The notes beneath the pieces were generated by a model. That model worked only from the letters and a program-made list of their open reading frames with translations. It was not told the origin of the DNA and did no database searches. Positions 1 through 6,672 of a stretch of 14,979 nt of DNA are shown here, piece by piece. The position numbers were made by a program, and so were the translations under genes. Source of the stretch: an uncultured Oscillospiraceae bacterium. Its GTDB lineage: Bacteria; Bacillota; Clostridia; Oscillospirales; Oscillospiraceae. How positions within the stretch are numbered: the first letter of the stretch is position 1; each line of letters begins with the position of its first letter. The stretch lies in assembly GCA_900752445.1 (NCBI GenBank), contig CAADVN010000207.1, positions 1 through 14,979 of the forward strand. The letters run 5' to 3'.

Positions 1-1
1 C

Positions 2-568
2 CCCCCGGCGCGCCCCGCCGCCGCCGCCTATCTAGGCACCGCCGCGCCCTTTCACCCCGTGAACCGGCTCGACCGCGGCACCACGGGCGTCATGTGCGCC
101 GCCAAGACCGGCTACATGCACGAGCGCCTGCGCCGCCTGCTGCACACGGAGGCGCTCAGGCGCGAATATCTCGCCATAACCGTTGGAGCCCCCGAACCGC
201 GCGCTGGCGTCATAGACCTGCCCATAGGCCGGCGCGGCGAGGAAAAGCGCTTCTGCGTCCGCGAGGACGGGGCGAGGTCCGTGACTCAATACGAGACGCT
301 CGCCGAGGCGGACGGCCTGGCGCTTTTGCGGCTCAGGCCCGAGACAGGCAGGACGCATCAGATACGGGTCCACCTCTCGCACATCGGCTGCCCCATCCTC
401 GGTGACCGGCTCTACGGCAGGATATCTGCGGAGATAGCGCGGCCCGCGCTGCACTCGGCGCGCCTGACGCTGGCGCACCCGCTCACGGGCGGGACGGTCA
501 AGGCTGAAGCGCCGCTGCCGGAGGACATGCTCGCGGTGCTGGAGCGGCACGGCCTCGCTCAGGCGTAG
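2..568 (+). CDS. RluA-family 23S/tRNA pseudouridine synthase, 5' truncated by window edge
   Basis: The frame is open from the window edge, so the N-terminus lies outside. Seen: the catalytic motif II appears as NRLDRGTTG just after position 59, with the Asp of RLD as the catalytic residue of this family. It is followed by the GRTHQIRVHLSHIGCPILGD block typical of RluA, RluC and RluD, and a short C-terminus ending in TAG. Known: RluA-type enzymes isomerise uridine to pseudouridine in rRNA or tRNA. An ATG or GTG at about 59 is not the true start, because the catalytic motif would then be at residue 2. Any S4 domain upstream cannot be seen, so RluA, RluC and RluD subtypes cannot be told apart. 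The last 10 bases overlap the end of the converging minus-strand gene. The family call is firm; the substrate is unknown. Confidence 0.9.
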   Translation, partial: PPARPAAAAYLGTAAPFHPVNRLDRGTTGVMCAAKTGYMHERLRRLLHTEALRREYLAITVGAPEPRAGVIDLPIGRRGEEKRFCVREDGARSVTQYETLAEADGLALLRLRPETGRTHQIRVHLSHIGCPILGDRLYGRISAEIARPALHSARLTLAHPLTGGTVKAEAPLPEDMLAVLERHGLAQA

Positions 569-1110
569 CGCATGGCTCCGTCTGGCGTCACGTAGAAGAC
601 CCGGGCCAGCTCGTGGAGCCGGCGAGAAAGCGTGTCTACGTCCGTCTGCCAGCCCTCGGGTATGGCGGCGGGCTCTATGGAGATCTCGGCGTCGAAGCCC
701 GCGCGTATGGCCGTGACGGGTATCTGCACGCCGATGACGCCCTCCATGGTCTCGGAGAGCGCGGAGATGTCCTCGGCCCAGCCCAGGAATTCGCCGTCCA
801 CACTGAGCGCCCAGGCGCGCTGCACGCCCTGGCAGGAGCAGAGTATGGCCTCGGCCAGCTCCCGCTCATCGCCGGACGCAGGGAGGACGGAGAGCGAGCG
901 GCTCACCTCGATGTCCGGCAGGGCAGTGCCGCCGCGGGCCACCTCCTCGGCCATGCCCAGAGCCAGGCCCTCGGCGCGCTCGATGCTCCGCGGCGACCAG
1001 CTGCCCTCAACGGGCACGCCGTCCACACGTACCGTGCAGACCGTCCTCAGATTCGCCGCCGCGACAAGCAGCAGCGCGGGTATGAAAAGCAGCAGCTTCC
1101 ATTTTGGCAT
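559..1110 (-). CDS. Small membrane-anchored or secreted protein of unknown function
   Basis: I do not recognise a named family. The start is set by GGAGG ten bases before the ATG at 1110; the frame stays open 24 codons further upstream but without a ribosome binding site. The 183-residue product starts MPKWK, then has one hydrophobic segment (about residues 5-21) that could be a signal anchor or uncleaved signal peptide, and the rest is soluble and acidic. Two short stretches resemble the repeated beta elements (VDGxxxG followed by a helix) found in extracytoplasmic N-terminal parts of Firmicute M23 peptidases and other wall-associated proteins: VRVDGVPVEG near residue 28 and LSVDGEFLGWAED near residue 104. 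No peptidase domain follows. An extracytoplasmic role is inferred. The gene is divergent from yabP. Confidence 0.6.
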   Translation of the reverse strand: MPKWKLLLFIPALLLVAAANLRTVCTVRVDGVPVEGSWSPRSIERAEGLALGMAEEVARGGTALPDIEVSRSLSVLPASGDERELAEAILCSCQGVQRAWALSVDGEFLGWAEDISALSETMEGVIGVQIPVTAIRAGFDAEISIEPAAIPEGWQTDVDTLSRRLHELARVFYVTPDGAMRYA

Positions 1111-1132
1111 GAAAAGACCACCTCCGAGAGTT

Positions 1133-1160
1133 AACATAACACATTTTCTGGGGCGGTCAA
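1133..1160 (-). promoter_or_regulatory. Candidate sigma-A promoter for the minus-strand membrane protein
   Basis: Read on the minus strand, TTGACC (1160-1155, five of six to TTGACA) is followed after 16 bases by TATGTT (1138-1133, four of six to TATAAT). It sits 23 bases upstream of the ATG at 1110. The match is reasonable but unproven. Confidence 0.4.
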
Positions 1161-1190
1161 GGGCTTCGGCAAAGAAAGTCAAAAAGCCGC

Positions 1191-1219
1191 AGTTTTCTCA
1201 GTGCATGTCCGCATACCTT
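1191..1219 (+). promoter_or_regulatory. Possible sigma-E-type promoter of the yabP operon
   Basis: CATACCTT (1212-1219) resembles the sporulation sigma-E -10 element (CATACAnT). A weak T-rich -35-like stretch (1191-1198) lies 13 bases upstream. In B. subtilis yabP and yabQ belong to the mother-cell sigma-E regulon, which is why this site was considered. The -35 match is poor. Confidence 0.25.
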
Positions 1220-1242
1220 AGGGTAGAAGGGAGAGTGAGGGC

Positions 1243-1527
1243 ATGGGCTATGAGGACAGGGCGCTGACCTCGGCGAAGCCGCACCGGCTGGTGATAGATG
1301 AGCGCGAGCGTCTGACGGTGACGGGCGTGGAGGAGGTCTGCCGCTTTGACGAGGACCGGATAGAGCTGGACACGGTGAAAGGGCGCCTGACGATAGTGGG
1401 CGAGGGCCTGCACATAGGCAAGCTGAGCGTTGAGACGGGCGAACTGTCTGTCGAGGGCCGGGTCGTGGAGCTGGGCTATGAGGACGAGCGCCCGGTGAGC
1501 GGTTTCTGGAGCCGCCTGTTTGGCTGA
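1243..1527 (+). CDS. yabP: Sporulation protein YabP (YabP/YqfC family)
   Basis: This 94-residue protein matches the usual length and pattern of YabP: a small, all-beta-looking chain with LVIDERERLTVTGVEEV near the start, repeated short strands (RLTIVGEGLHIGKLSVETGELSVEGRV), and a C-terminal tail ending FWSRLFG. The ATG follows an AAGGGAGAG ribosome binding site. The TGA stop overlaps the yabQ ATG, so the two genes are translationally coupled. Known: YabP and YabQ are mother-cell proteins conserved in spore formers, and YabQ is needed for cortex assembly in B. subtilis. The molecular function of YabP is not well defined. The order yabP-yabQ-divIC-yabR strengthens the call. Confidence 0.88.
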   Translation: MGYEDRALTSAKPHRLVIDERERLTVTGVEEVCRFDEDRIELDTVKGRLTIVGEGLHIGKLSVETGELSVEGRVVELGYEDERPVSGFWSRLFG

Positions 1528-1957
1528 TGGAGAGGCCGATAACGCAGGAGCTCATGCAGGCGCTGCTCTCGCTGGCGCTGGGAGCCGGTGCCGGGACGGC
1601 GTATGACTTTTTACGTGAGCTGCGTCGGGCCGGGGGCAGGCTGGCGGCGGTGCTGTGCGACCTTGTGTTCTGCGCGGGGCTGTGCTTCGGGCTCTTCGCC
1701 TTCGGCCTGGGCCCTGGCGAGGGGAGCCTGAGACTGTTCATGCTCGCGTGCATGGGCGGCGGCTGGGCGCTGTATGCGCTGACGGCCTCCATGCAGGTGA
1801 GGAAGATCTTCGGTTTTCTTGTCGGGAAGCTGTGCCGGGCCTGCCGGCCGCTGCGGAGAAGCCTGTCGAAACTGAGAAAATTAGAAAAAAATCAAAAAAG
1901 TATCTTCCCAAAATTTCTCGCAGGGTTTACAATGATGAAAAACCGGCGCAAAAATGA
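1527..1957 (+). CDS. yabQ: Spore cortex protein YabQ, reading frame shifted at a 7-A run
   Basis: From the ATG overlapping the yabP stop, the first 120 or so residues look like YabQ. There is a short N-terminal helix region (ITQELMQALLSLALGAGAG), a DFLRELRR turn, then hydrophobic segments (AAVLCDLVFCAGLCF and LRLFMLACMGGGWALYAL) and a basic tail. Read straight on, the frame runs to 2162, across most of divIC, with a tail that looks like out-of-frame DNA. After the A-run at 1885-1891 the -1 frame instead gives a basic tail (SKKYLPKISRRVYNDEK) and stops at TGA 1955-1957, overlapping the divIC ATG. That yields about 143 residues. I infer a one-base deletion (sequencing or real) or frameshifting at this run. 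Known role: YabQ is a membrane protein required for spore cortex formation. Confidence 0.75.
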
Positions 1958-2262
1958 AGGGAGTGCTGGCACTGAGGCGCGCAAAGGCAGTTACGATTAC
2001 GCTTGCAGCGGCGGTGTCGCTGTACGCGCTGGCAAGCCTCACGGCGACGGCGGCCCAGCTGAGGGACTGCGGGCGAGAGCTCGCAGAGCTCGAGGCTTCG
2101 GCCAGGGAGCTGGAAGAAGAGAAGACGAGGCTGCTGCTGATGACGCAGGGTGGAACGGATGAGGATACGGCCGAGCGGCTGGCAAGGGAGCGCCTGGGTC
2201 TGGCGTATCCTGAGGATATCATAATTTTGAGCGGCGACAATGAATTACATACAGGGGGATAA
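1954..2262 (+). CDS. divIC: Septum formation initiator, DivIC/FtsB family
   Basis: The 102-residue product has the family layout: short basic cytoplasmic N-terminus, one transmembrane helix (about 11-33), an extracytoplasmic coiled coil (about 34-65, rich in E, L and R), and the C-terminal ERLARERLGLAYPEDIII block typical of DivIC and FtsB. Known: DivIC works with FtsL and DivIB in the divisome and is needed for vegetative and sporulation septa. No Shine-Dalgarno sequence precedes the ATG at 1954. Instead the ATG overlaps the TGA at 1955-1957 in the -1 yabQ frame, so translation probably depends on ribosomes finishing yabQ there. The location between yabQ and yabR is conserved with B. subtilis. 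Confidence 0.92.
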   Translation: MKGVLALRRAKAVTITLAAAVSLYALASLTATAAQLRDCGRELAELEASARELEEEKTRLLLMTQGGTDEDTAERLARERLGLAYPEDIIILSGDNELHTGG

Positions 2263-2271
2263 AGAGCACAG

Positions 2272-2724
2272 ATGCAGCTTCAGGTGGGAATGGTAACAGA
2301 GGGCAAGGTCACGGGCATAACCAAGTTCGGGGCGTTCGTGGCGCTGCCCGAGGGCAAGAGCGGGCTGGTGCACATATCTGAGATCGCGAATACCTTCGTG
2401 AGCGATGTGCACGACTACGTTCAGGACGGGCAGACCGTCAAGGTGAAGGTGATAGGCATCAGCGAGGATGGGAAGATCAACCTTTCCATCAAGAAGGCGG
2501 AGGAGCAGCCGAGGCCTGAGCGCAGGCCGCCGAGGCCGCAGTTTTCTTCACCGCAGCAGCCGAGGCAGCAGTACAATGCCAGGCAGCCGATGCAGAGGGC
2601 GAACGGCCCCACCGGAGACGCGAGCTTTGAGGACAAGCTGAAGCAGTTCATGCAGGAGTCGGACAGCCGCATGGCTGACAACAAGATGTATTCCGACCAC
2701 CGCACCTCCCGCCGCCGCCGCTGA
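2272..2724 (+). CDS. yabR: S1-domain RNA-binding protein, YabR-like
   Basis: Residues 3-75 form a canonical S1 (OB-fold) domain: VGMVTEGKVTGITKFGAFV, then GLVHISEIA, then GQTVKVKVIGISEDGKINLSIK. The second half (76-150) is low-complexity, rich in P, R and Q, and ends in a poly-arginine tail, consistent with an unstructured RNA-binding extension. The 150-residue length is close to B. subtilis YabR. Known: YabR-type proteins are general-stress or RNA-associated S1 proteins of poorly defined role. The ATG lies after AGGGGG (2253-2258), a slightly long spacing. This is the last gene before a strong terminator. Confidence 0.88.
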   Translation: MQLQVGMVTEGKVTGITKFGAFVALPEGKSGLVHISEIANTFVSDVHDYVQDGQTVKVKVIGISEDGKINLSIKKAEEQPRPERRPPRPQFSSPQQPRQQYNARQPMQRANGPTGDASFEDKLKQFMQESDSRMADNKMYSDHRTSRRRR

Positions 2725-2734
2725 GCGGGATGAG

Positions 2735-2780
2735 AAAGCCGGCGCCGCAGACTGAAAAAGGTCTGCGGCGCCGGCTTTTT
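2735..2780 (+). terminator. Rho-independent terminator of the yabP-yabR operon
   Basis: A perfect 18-base inverted repeat (2735-2752 with 2761-2778) encloses an 8-base loop, and the 3' arm runs into TTTTT (2776-2780). The GC-rich stem and T-tract make this an unambiguous intrinsic terminator 10 bases after yabR. Confidence 0.95.
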
Positions 2781-2795
2781 GATTTTACCGGTATC

Positions 2796-2825
2796 TTGGA
2801 GGCTGATCTGGAAATAACATATAGT
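2796..2825 (+). promoter_or_regulatory. Candidate promoter of tspO
   Basis: TATAGT (2820-2825, five of six to the consensus -10) lies 18 bases after TTGGAG (2796-2801, a weak -35). It sits between the yabR terminator and the tspO ribosome binding site, where a new transcript must begin. Confidence 0.4.
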
Positions 2826-2857
2826 GTCCGCCTGGACAGGAAAGGGGGTGCTGCCGT

Positions 2858-3322
2858 TTGAAAAAAAGCTGGTACTTCGTATATCCGGCCATAGCCGTTG
2901 GGACTGGCGCTCTGTCCGGTTTCCTGACAGGCAGGGCCATGCGCGAGGTCTTTCCCCTGCTGGAGAAGCCGCCGCTTACCCCGCCGCCTGTCGTGTTCCC
3001 CATCGTCTGGACCGCGCTCTACATCCTCATGGGCGTAGGTATGGCGCTGGTGAAGAACACGGACCGCCTCGCCTCGCGCGGCGCGGAACGGCTCTGGTGG
3101 GCGCAGCTCGCGCTCAATTTTGCCTGGACGCTGGTCTTTTTCCCAGCCCAGGCCTTCCTGGCTGCCCTGGCCCTGCTCGTTTTGCTCCTGGGCCTGGTCG
3201 TCGCTATGGCCTCGGCTTTCGGCAGGATAAGGCGCGCTGCGGGCCTCATGCAGATACCCTATATCCTCTGGCTCCTTGTCGCCGGCTACCTGAACGCCGG
3301 TATCTGGTACCTGAACCGCTGA
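2858..3322 (+). CDS. tspO: TspO/MBR-family tryptophan-rich sensory protein
   Basis: The 154-residue protein has five predicted transmembrane segments (about 7-26, 45-65, 80-97, 101-122, 131-151), the TspO family layout. Diagnostic parts: the first loop with LEKPPLTPPPVVFPIVWTAL (35-54), the NFAWTLVFF stretch (87-95) and the C-terminal PYILWLLVAGYLNAGIWYLN. The Trp usual before the PP pair in the loop is Leu40 here. TTG is the start, chosen because AAAGGGGGTG lies nine bases upstream. Known: TspO proteins bind porphyrins and related tetrapyrroles and act in stress or photosensitive regulation, with the mechanism still debated. The gene stands alone after a terminator and converges on the flavin reductase gene with a one-base gap. 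Confidence 0.92.
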   Translation: MKKSWYFVYPAIAVGTGALSGFLTGRAMREVFPLLEKPPLTPPPVVFPIVWTALYILMGVGMALVKNTDRLASRGAERLWWAQLALNFAWTLVFFPAQAFLAALALLVLLLGLVVAMASAFGRIRRAAGLMQIPYILWLLVAGYLNAGIWYLNR

Positions 3323-3323
3323 G

Positions 3324-3944
3324 CTATCTGATGAAGTTCGTCACGTTCCCGCGCTCACTCGCCGGGGGCGTGACGCCAGCGGCCTCGCCTGCGGCTATGC
3401 ACTTCATGAGCCAGGCCATGTTGCCTGCGAGGTTCCGCGCAGTCTGAAGGCCCTCGGCGTCCTGGGCCGCATCCGCCTGACAGGAGCCATAGAGCTGGTT
3501 CCAGTAGGTCGAGGACACGACCGGCATCTGGGAGATGGTGAAGTACTTGTTTATGACGTCGATGGACGCCGTGGTGCCGGCCCGCCTCGCGCTCGCGAGA
3601 GCCGCGGCGGGCTTGTGCGCGAACTTCGGCCCGCCGGCGTAGAACATCCTGTCCAGGAAGGCCAGCAGCGCACCTGCCGGGGATGCATAGTGCACCGGGG
3701 TCGCGACGACGAGGGCGTCTGCGGCCCCAAGCTTGTTTATTGCCTCATTCACCGCGTCGTCGATGACGCAGGCGCCTGTTTTCTTGCAGACGCCGCAGGC
3801 CGTGCAGCCGGAGACCGGCCCCGCGCCGACCTCTATGAGCTCCGTCTCAATGCCCTCGGCGGAGAAAACGCGCTCCATCTCCCGCAGCGCCAGCCTGGTG
3901 CAGCCCTCCTTGTGCGGGCTGCCGCTTATCATGAGCACCTTCAT
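3324..3944 (-). CDS. Flavodoxin-fold NAD(P)H-dependent oxidoreductase with four-cysteine cluster
   Basis: The product has the FMN phosphate-binding loop of the flavodoxin/FMN-reductase fold (VLMISGSPHKEGCTRLAL at the N-terminus), a compact cysteine set CTACGVCKKTGAC (Cys 47, 50, 53, 59), the IDD that usually follows, and VVATPVHYASPAGALLAFLDR, which fits the FMN ring loop. Four such cysteines are common in iron-sulfur flavoproteins and related reductases; whether a cluster is bound is unknown. Start: AAGGAGG (3958-3952) is only one base from the ATG at 3950 but seven bases from the ATG at 3944, so 3944 is preferred. The ATG at 3950 overlaps the upstream TGA in ATGA, so the genes are co-transcribed and probably coupled. 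The substrate cannot be told. Confidence 0.85.
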   Translation of the reverse strand: MKVLMISGSPHKEGCTRLALREMERVFSAEGIETELIEVGAGPVSGCTACGVCKKTGACVIDDAVNEAINKLGAADALVVATPVHYASPAGALLAFLDRMFYAGGPKFAHKPAAALASARRAGTTASIDVINKYFTISQMPVVSSTYWNQLYGSCQADAAQDAEGLQTARNLAGNMAWLMKCIAAGEAAGVTPPASERGNVTNFIR

Positions 3945-3946
3945 TT

Positions 3947-5008
3947 TCATGCCTCCTTAAAACCCATCTCGAGGACCACCGGATTGTGGTCGGAATATTT
4001 AAAGCCCAGGCTCTGCGTCTCGACGCTCAGGACCTCCACGTTCGGCGAGACGATGAAACCGTCGAGCACGTAGTGCTGGCTCGTCTCCGCGTCGTAGGGC
4101 GCGTTGTTGAGCCTGCAGGTCGGCGAACTGTCGTCATAGACGAAGCTCCAGCCCTCGGGCAGGCTCTCCTCCTCGAGCACGCCGGGAGCCCAGTACCCTT
4201 CGTCCAGCATGGGCCATTTCTCAAGCGTGCCGGGGAAGGTCTGGTTGAAGTCGCCGCCGGCGACGACATAGTTGCCTTTTTTGTACTCGGCCTCGAGCAC
4301 CTCGAAGAGCATGGCCGTCTGCGCGGCCTTGCCCTCGCCGTCGTCATAGGCCTCGAGGTGCAGGTTCACGACGACGAGCTCCCTGTCCAGCTCCGGGATC
4401 TTGTAGCGCGTTATGAGCAGGCAGCGCTTGAGGTTCGCCGTGCGCACGGGCCATGAAAACGGGCAGGGCAGGGCGATGCGCTCCGCCGTGCCGTCCTCGA
4501 CGGCGTAGTCCGCCGTAGTAATTATGCCGCTGTTCATCCTGCCCATCGGCGGCCAGGGGAAGGGCACGAAGGGGCAGAGGTAATTTTGCGCATAGGCCCA
4601 GCTATGAGCGTTCTGGCCTTCGGAGAAGGATTTGACCTCATTGGCCCCGTAGCTGCGGGCCGAGTCCTCGTCCACCTCCTGGAGCAGATAGATGTCGGCG
4701 TCCAGCTCGTCGAGGGTCTCCGAAACGCCGTCAAAGTAGTAATCGAAATCCTCGCGCTCTGGCTTTCCGGCGCCCTTGCCGCCGTCCATTACGAAGTCCT
4801 CGTTCTCGCCGAGGCCGCAGTAGCCTACGTTCCAGCTCACGAGCCTCACCGTGTCTCCAACGGTCTCAGGCTCGCCGAGCAGCCCCGCCGATATGTACTC
4901 GACATCTGCCGGCTTGTACTCCGTGAAACTCAGAAAACCCACGAATCCGCCAGCCGCGACGACTATTACAATTATGATGATCAGCAGTACCTTCAGCAGC
5001 TTTTTCAA
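3947..5008 (-). CDS. Membrane-anchored endonuclease/exonuclease/phosphatase-family protein
   Basis: The motifs of the EEP (DNase I-like, sphingomyelinase-like) fold appear in order: SWNVGYCG (Asn60), LLQEVDE (Glu111), NLHLEA (Asn215, His217), GGDFNQ (Asp253, Asn255), LDGF (Asp316) and SDHNPV (Asp340, His341). All metal and catalytic residues expected in this fold are present. The N-terminus is MKKLLKVLLIIII followed by a single hydrophobic helix, so the catalytic domain should be outside the membrane. A TTG start at 5008 is chosen because GGAGG (5021-5017) lies eight bases upstream; the longer GTG start at 5026 has no ribosome binding site. The substrate could be nucleic acid, a phosphodiester or a phospholipid. 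About 353 residues. Confidence 0.85.
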   Translation of the reverse strand: MKKLLKVLLIIIIVIVVAAGGFVGFLSFTEYKPADVEYISAGLLGEPETVGDTVRLVSWNVGYCGLGENEDFVMDGGKGAGKPEREDFDYYFDGVSETLDELDADIYLLQEVDEDSARSYGANEVKSFSEGQNAHSWAYAQNYLCPFVPFPWPPMGRMNSGIITTADYAVEDGTAERIALPCPFSWPVRTANLKRCLLITRYKIPELDRELVVVNLHLEAYDDGEGKAAQTAMLFEVLEAEYKKGNYVVAGGDFNQTFPGTLEKWPMLDEGYWAPGVLEEESLPEGWSFVYDDSSPTCRLNNAPYDAETSQHYVLDGFIVSPNVEVLSVETQSLGFKYSDHNPVVLEMGFKEA

Positions 5009-5028
5009 TCTACGCACCTCCAGCACGT

Positions 5029-6009
5029 TCAGGTGTAGTATCTCCAGACCCCGCCCTCGGCCTTCCTGTAGGCCCTGCCGCGGACGGTGAGATATTCCAG
5101 ATGCGCTGCGGTCTCACCGACGGCGAACCACTTCTGCTGCAGCGGGAAGTCCGCCCAGGACGGGCTCTTGCCCCGGACACGCCAGGTCATCCTGCCGGAG
5201 AGCTCATAGGCTGTGAGCCCCGGCTGCCGCGTGAGGATGTCGAGCATCTCGCGTATGCGCACGCCGTGGTGCTCGATGATCGCCCCGATGCGCTCGGCCA
5301 TGGTGCCCTTGACGCCCCGGTGCGCGGGCAGGGGCAGGCGCACGTCGAAGATGCTGATGTCCATGAGGCTGTGCACGTACTTGCCCAGCGGGTCCTCAAA
5401 GCCGGGCCAGGTGGTGATGTTGGGCGTTATGTCGAAAAGCACGTGGTCGCCGAGGAACATGGCCTTGTTCTCCCTGTCATAGAGGCAGACATGCCCCGGC
5501 GTGTGGCCAGGCGTAGATATGACCCGCAGCCGCCTGCCGCCGTACTCGAGCACGTCGCCCTCGCCTATGAACGTGAAGTCAGCCTTCTTGACTGCATTGT
5601 ACTTGCGCATGGGCGAGTCCTTCAGGAAGGCTATCTCCTGCTCGGAGAAGCCCAGACCCGCGTATTCGCCCATCCTGTGCGAGTTCGAGGCCTGACGGAA
5701 CTGCTCGAGCCTTATGCCGTCCTCGCGGCTTATGTAGATCTTCGCGCCCGGCGCGGCGAGCTCGGAGGCGAGACCGGTATGGTCGGAGTGGAGGTGGGTG
5801 AGGCAGATGTCCGTGTCCTCCAAGCGCGCGCCCAGCCCGGACAGGCCCTCGAGCAGGGCCTCGCGGCACTCGTCCCGGCGGAAACCCGTGTCTATGAGCA
5901 GGTTCCTGCCGCCCTCGCCCCTGATGAAGTAGGCGTTCAGGTTCTTGAGCGGATTGTCCGGCAGTGGGACGAAGATGCTGTAGATGTTTTCTTCTATCTG
6001 TGTGTACAT
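5029..6009 (-). CDS. Metallo-beta-lactamase-fold hydrolase with C-terminal helical/winged region
   Basis: The metal-binding set is complete: THLHSDH (His72, His74, Asp76, His77), STPGHTPGH (His169), FLGDHV (Asp188) and PAHRG (His230), with IDTGF upstream. The last 80 residues (about 245-326) form a helical region ending ETAAHLEYLTVRGRAY, resembling the winged-helix-like tail of hydroxyacylglutathione-hydrolase-like and LACTB2-like proteins. The start at 6009 (MYTQIEENIYSIFVPLP) fits the family N-terminus. Sixteen more codons are open upstream but would add an unusual basic extension. GGGGT precedes the ATG as a modest ribosome binding site. 326 residues. Natural substrate unknown; a hydrolase of thioester, ester or phosphodiester bonds is likely. 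Confidence 0.87.
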   Translation of the reverse strand: MYTQIEENIYSIFVPLPDNPLKNLNAYFIRGEGGRNLLIDTGFRRDECREALLEGLSGLGARLEDTDICLTHLHSDHTGLASELAAPGAKIYISREDGIRLEQFRQASNSHRMGEYAGLGFSEQEIAFLKDSPMRKYNAVKKADFTFIGEGDVLEYGGRRLRVISTPGHTPGHVCLYDRENKAMFLGDHVLFDITPNITTWPGFEDPLGKYVHSLMDISIFDVRLPLPAHRGVKGTMAERIGAIIEHHGVRIREMLDILTRQPGLTAYELSGRMTWRVRGKSPSWADFPLQQKWFAVGETAAHLEYLTVRGRAYRKAEGGVWRYYT

Positions 6010-6043
6010 GGCGTTACCCCGCGGAAGAATATTTCTAAGCCCC

Positions 6044-6052
6044 ATTTTAACA
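6044..6052 (-). promoter_or_regulatory. Candidate extended -10 promoter for the MBL-EEP-flavin reductase operon
   Basis: On the minus strand TGTTAAAAT (6052-6044) is an extended -10 (TG, one base, TAAAAT). It lies 34 bases upstream of the MBL ATG in the 66-base gap after the YdcZ-type gene. No good -35 is visible, as is usual for extended -10 promoters. Confidence 0.35.
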
Positions 6053-6075
6053 CACATTCCATCCTCTTAACAGCC

Positions 6076-6501
6076 CTATCTTTTGAAAAGCAGGACCCCG
6101 CCTATCATGAGCGCGAGGCCGAGGCCCTTTTGCCAGTCGAGCGCGACCTTCTCCGCGCCCATGAGGCCCAGGGCGTCGATGAGCGCGGCGACGGCAAGCT
6201 GGCTTATGAGTATGACGCTTATCGCCACCGTGGGCGAGAGCGCGCCTATGCCGAGCATGACGGTGACGGTGATGACTAGGCCAAGCGCACCGCCCAGCAT
6301 GTAGTACCACGGCACGGAGCCGAGCTGCGCGAAGCTGCCCGTCCTGTAGAACAGCAGCGCCGCCGCAGAGAGCGCCGCAGCCGTGCACTGTACGAGGACG
6401 TTGGCCTCCATCGTGCCTATGCCCTCGCCGAGCCGGGTGTTCATGACGCCTTGGACGCTCATGGCAGCGCCGGCGACAATGCAGAAAATAAAGCCGAGCA
6501 T
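6076..6501 (-). CDS. YdcZ/DUF606-type small DMT-superfamily transporter
   Basis: The 141-residue protein is almost entirely hydrophobic with five predicted helices. It starts MLGFIFCIVAGAAMSVQGVMNTRLGEGIGTMEAN, a pattern typical of the YdcZ (DUF606) family, in which the GVMNTRLG region near the end of helix 1 is conserved. The end, GLGLALMIGGVLLFKR, is also typical. Length agrees with the half-size DMT members, which act as homodimers or heterodimers. Substrate unknown. A weak AAGGCGG lies some 12 bases before the ATG. The gene is divergent from the HTH-ACT gene, sharing a 171-base control region. Confidence 0.85.
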   Translation of the reverse strand: MLGFIFCIVAGAAMSVQGVMNTRLGEGIGTMEANVLVQCTAAALSAAALLFYRTGSFAQLGSVPWYYMLGGALGLVITVTVMLGIGALSPTVAISVILISQLAVAALIDALGLMGAEKVALDWQKGLGLALMIGGVLLFKR

Positions 6502-6502
6502 A

Positions 6503-6576
6503 TCGGGAAATACCGCCTTTCGTCAAAACGATGAATAGGTCCAGCGGCAAATGCGCTGTTTTCGGGAAAATACCAC
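6503..6576. repeat. Paired near-direct repeats in the divergent control region
   Basis: TCGGGAAATACCGCC (6503-6517) recurs as TCGGGAAAATACCAC (6562-6576), differing by one inserted A and one substitution. The first copy lies directly before the YdcZ-type ATG; the second abuts the candidate -35 of the HTH-ACT/hom/lysC transcript. The placement suggests operators for a shared regulator, but this is inference. Confidence 0.45.
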
Positions 6577-6605
6577 TTGTGCGCGAGACGTGGATATGTT
6601 ATAAC
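6577..6605 (+). promoter_or_regulatory. Candidate promoter of the HTH-ACT/hom/lysC operon
   Basis: TTGTGC (6577-6582) and TATAAC (6600-6605, five of six) are separated by 17 bases, the ideal spacing. The site is 67 bases upstream of the first gene and next to the second copy of the TCGGGAAAATACC repeat. Confidence 0.45.
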
Positions 6606-6672
6606 TGTGTGCATGTGACAAATACATTCGGCCACCCTCGAACTACACAGGGGCCGAAGGGAGGCGCTGAGC

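Noticed and set aside
1894..1900. A-AAA-AAG slippery heptamer as the site of programmed -1 frameshifting in yabQ
   Set aside because: Its phase is wrong for a shift out of the zero frame. The A-AAA-AAT at 1886-1892 is in phase instead.
1958..2162. C-terminal extension of YabQ in the zero frame
   Set aside because: It lies inside divIC in another frame and looks like out-of-frame translation. The -1 frame gives a better tail and a stop coupled to divIC.
5101..6279. Long plus-strand frame (392 codons) across the MBL and YdcZ-type genes
   Set aside because: It is antisense to two genes with complete motifs, lacks a ribosome binding site and recognisable domain, and is expected in GC-rich DNA where antisense stops are rare.
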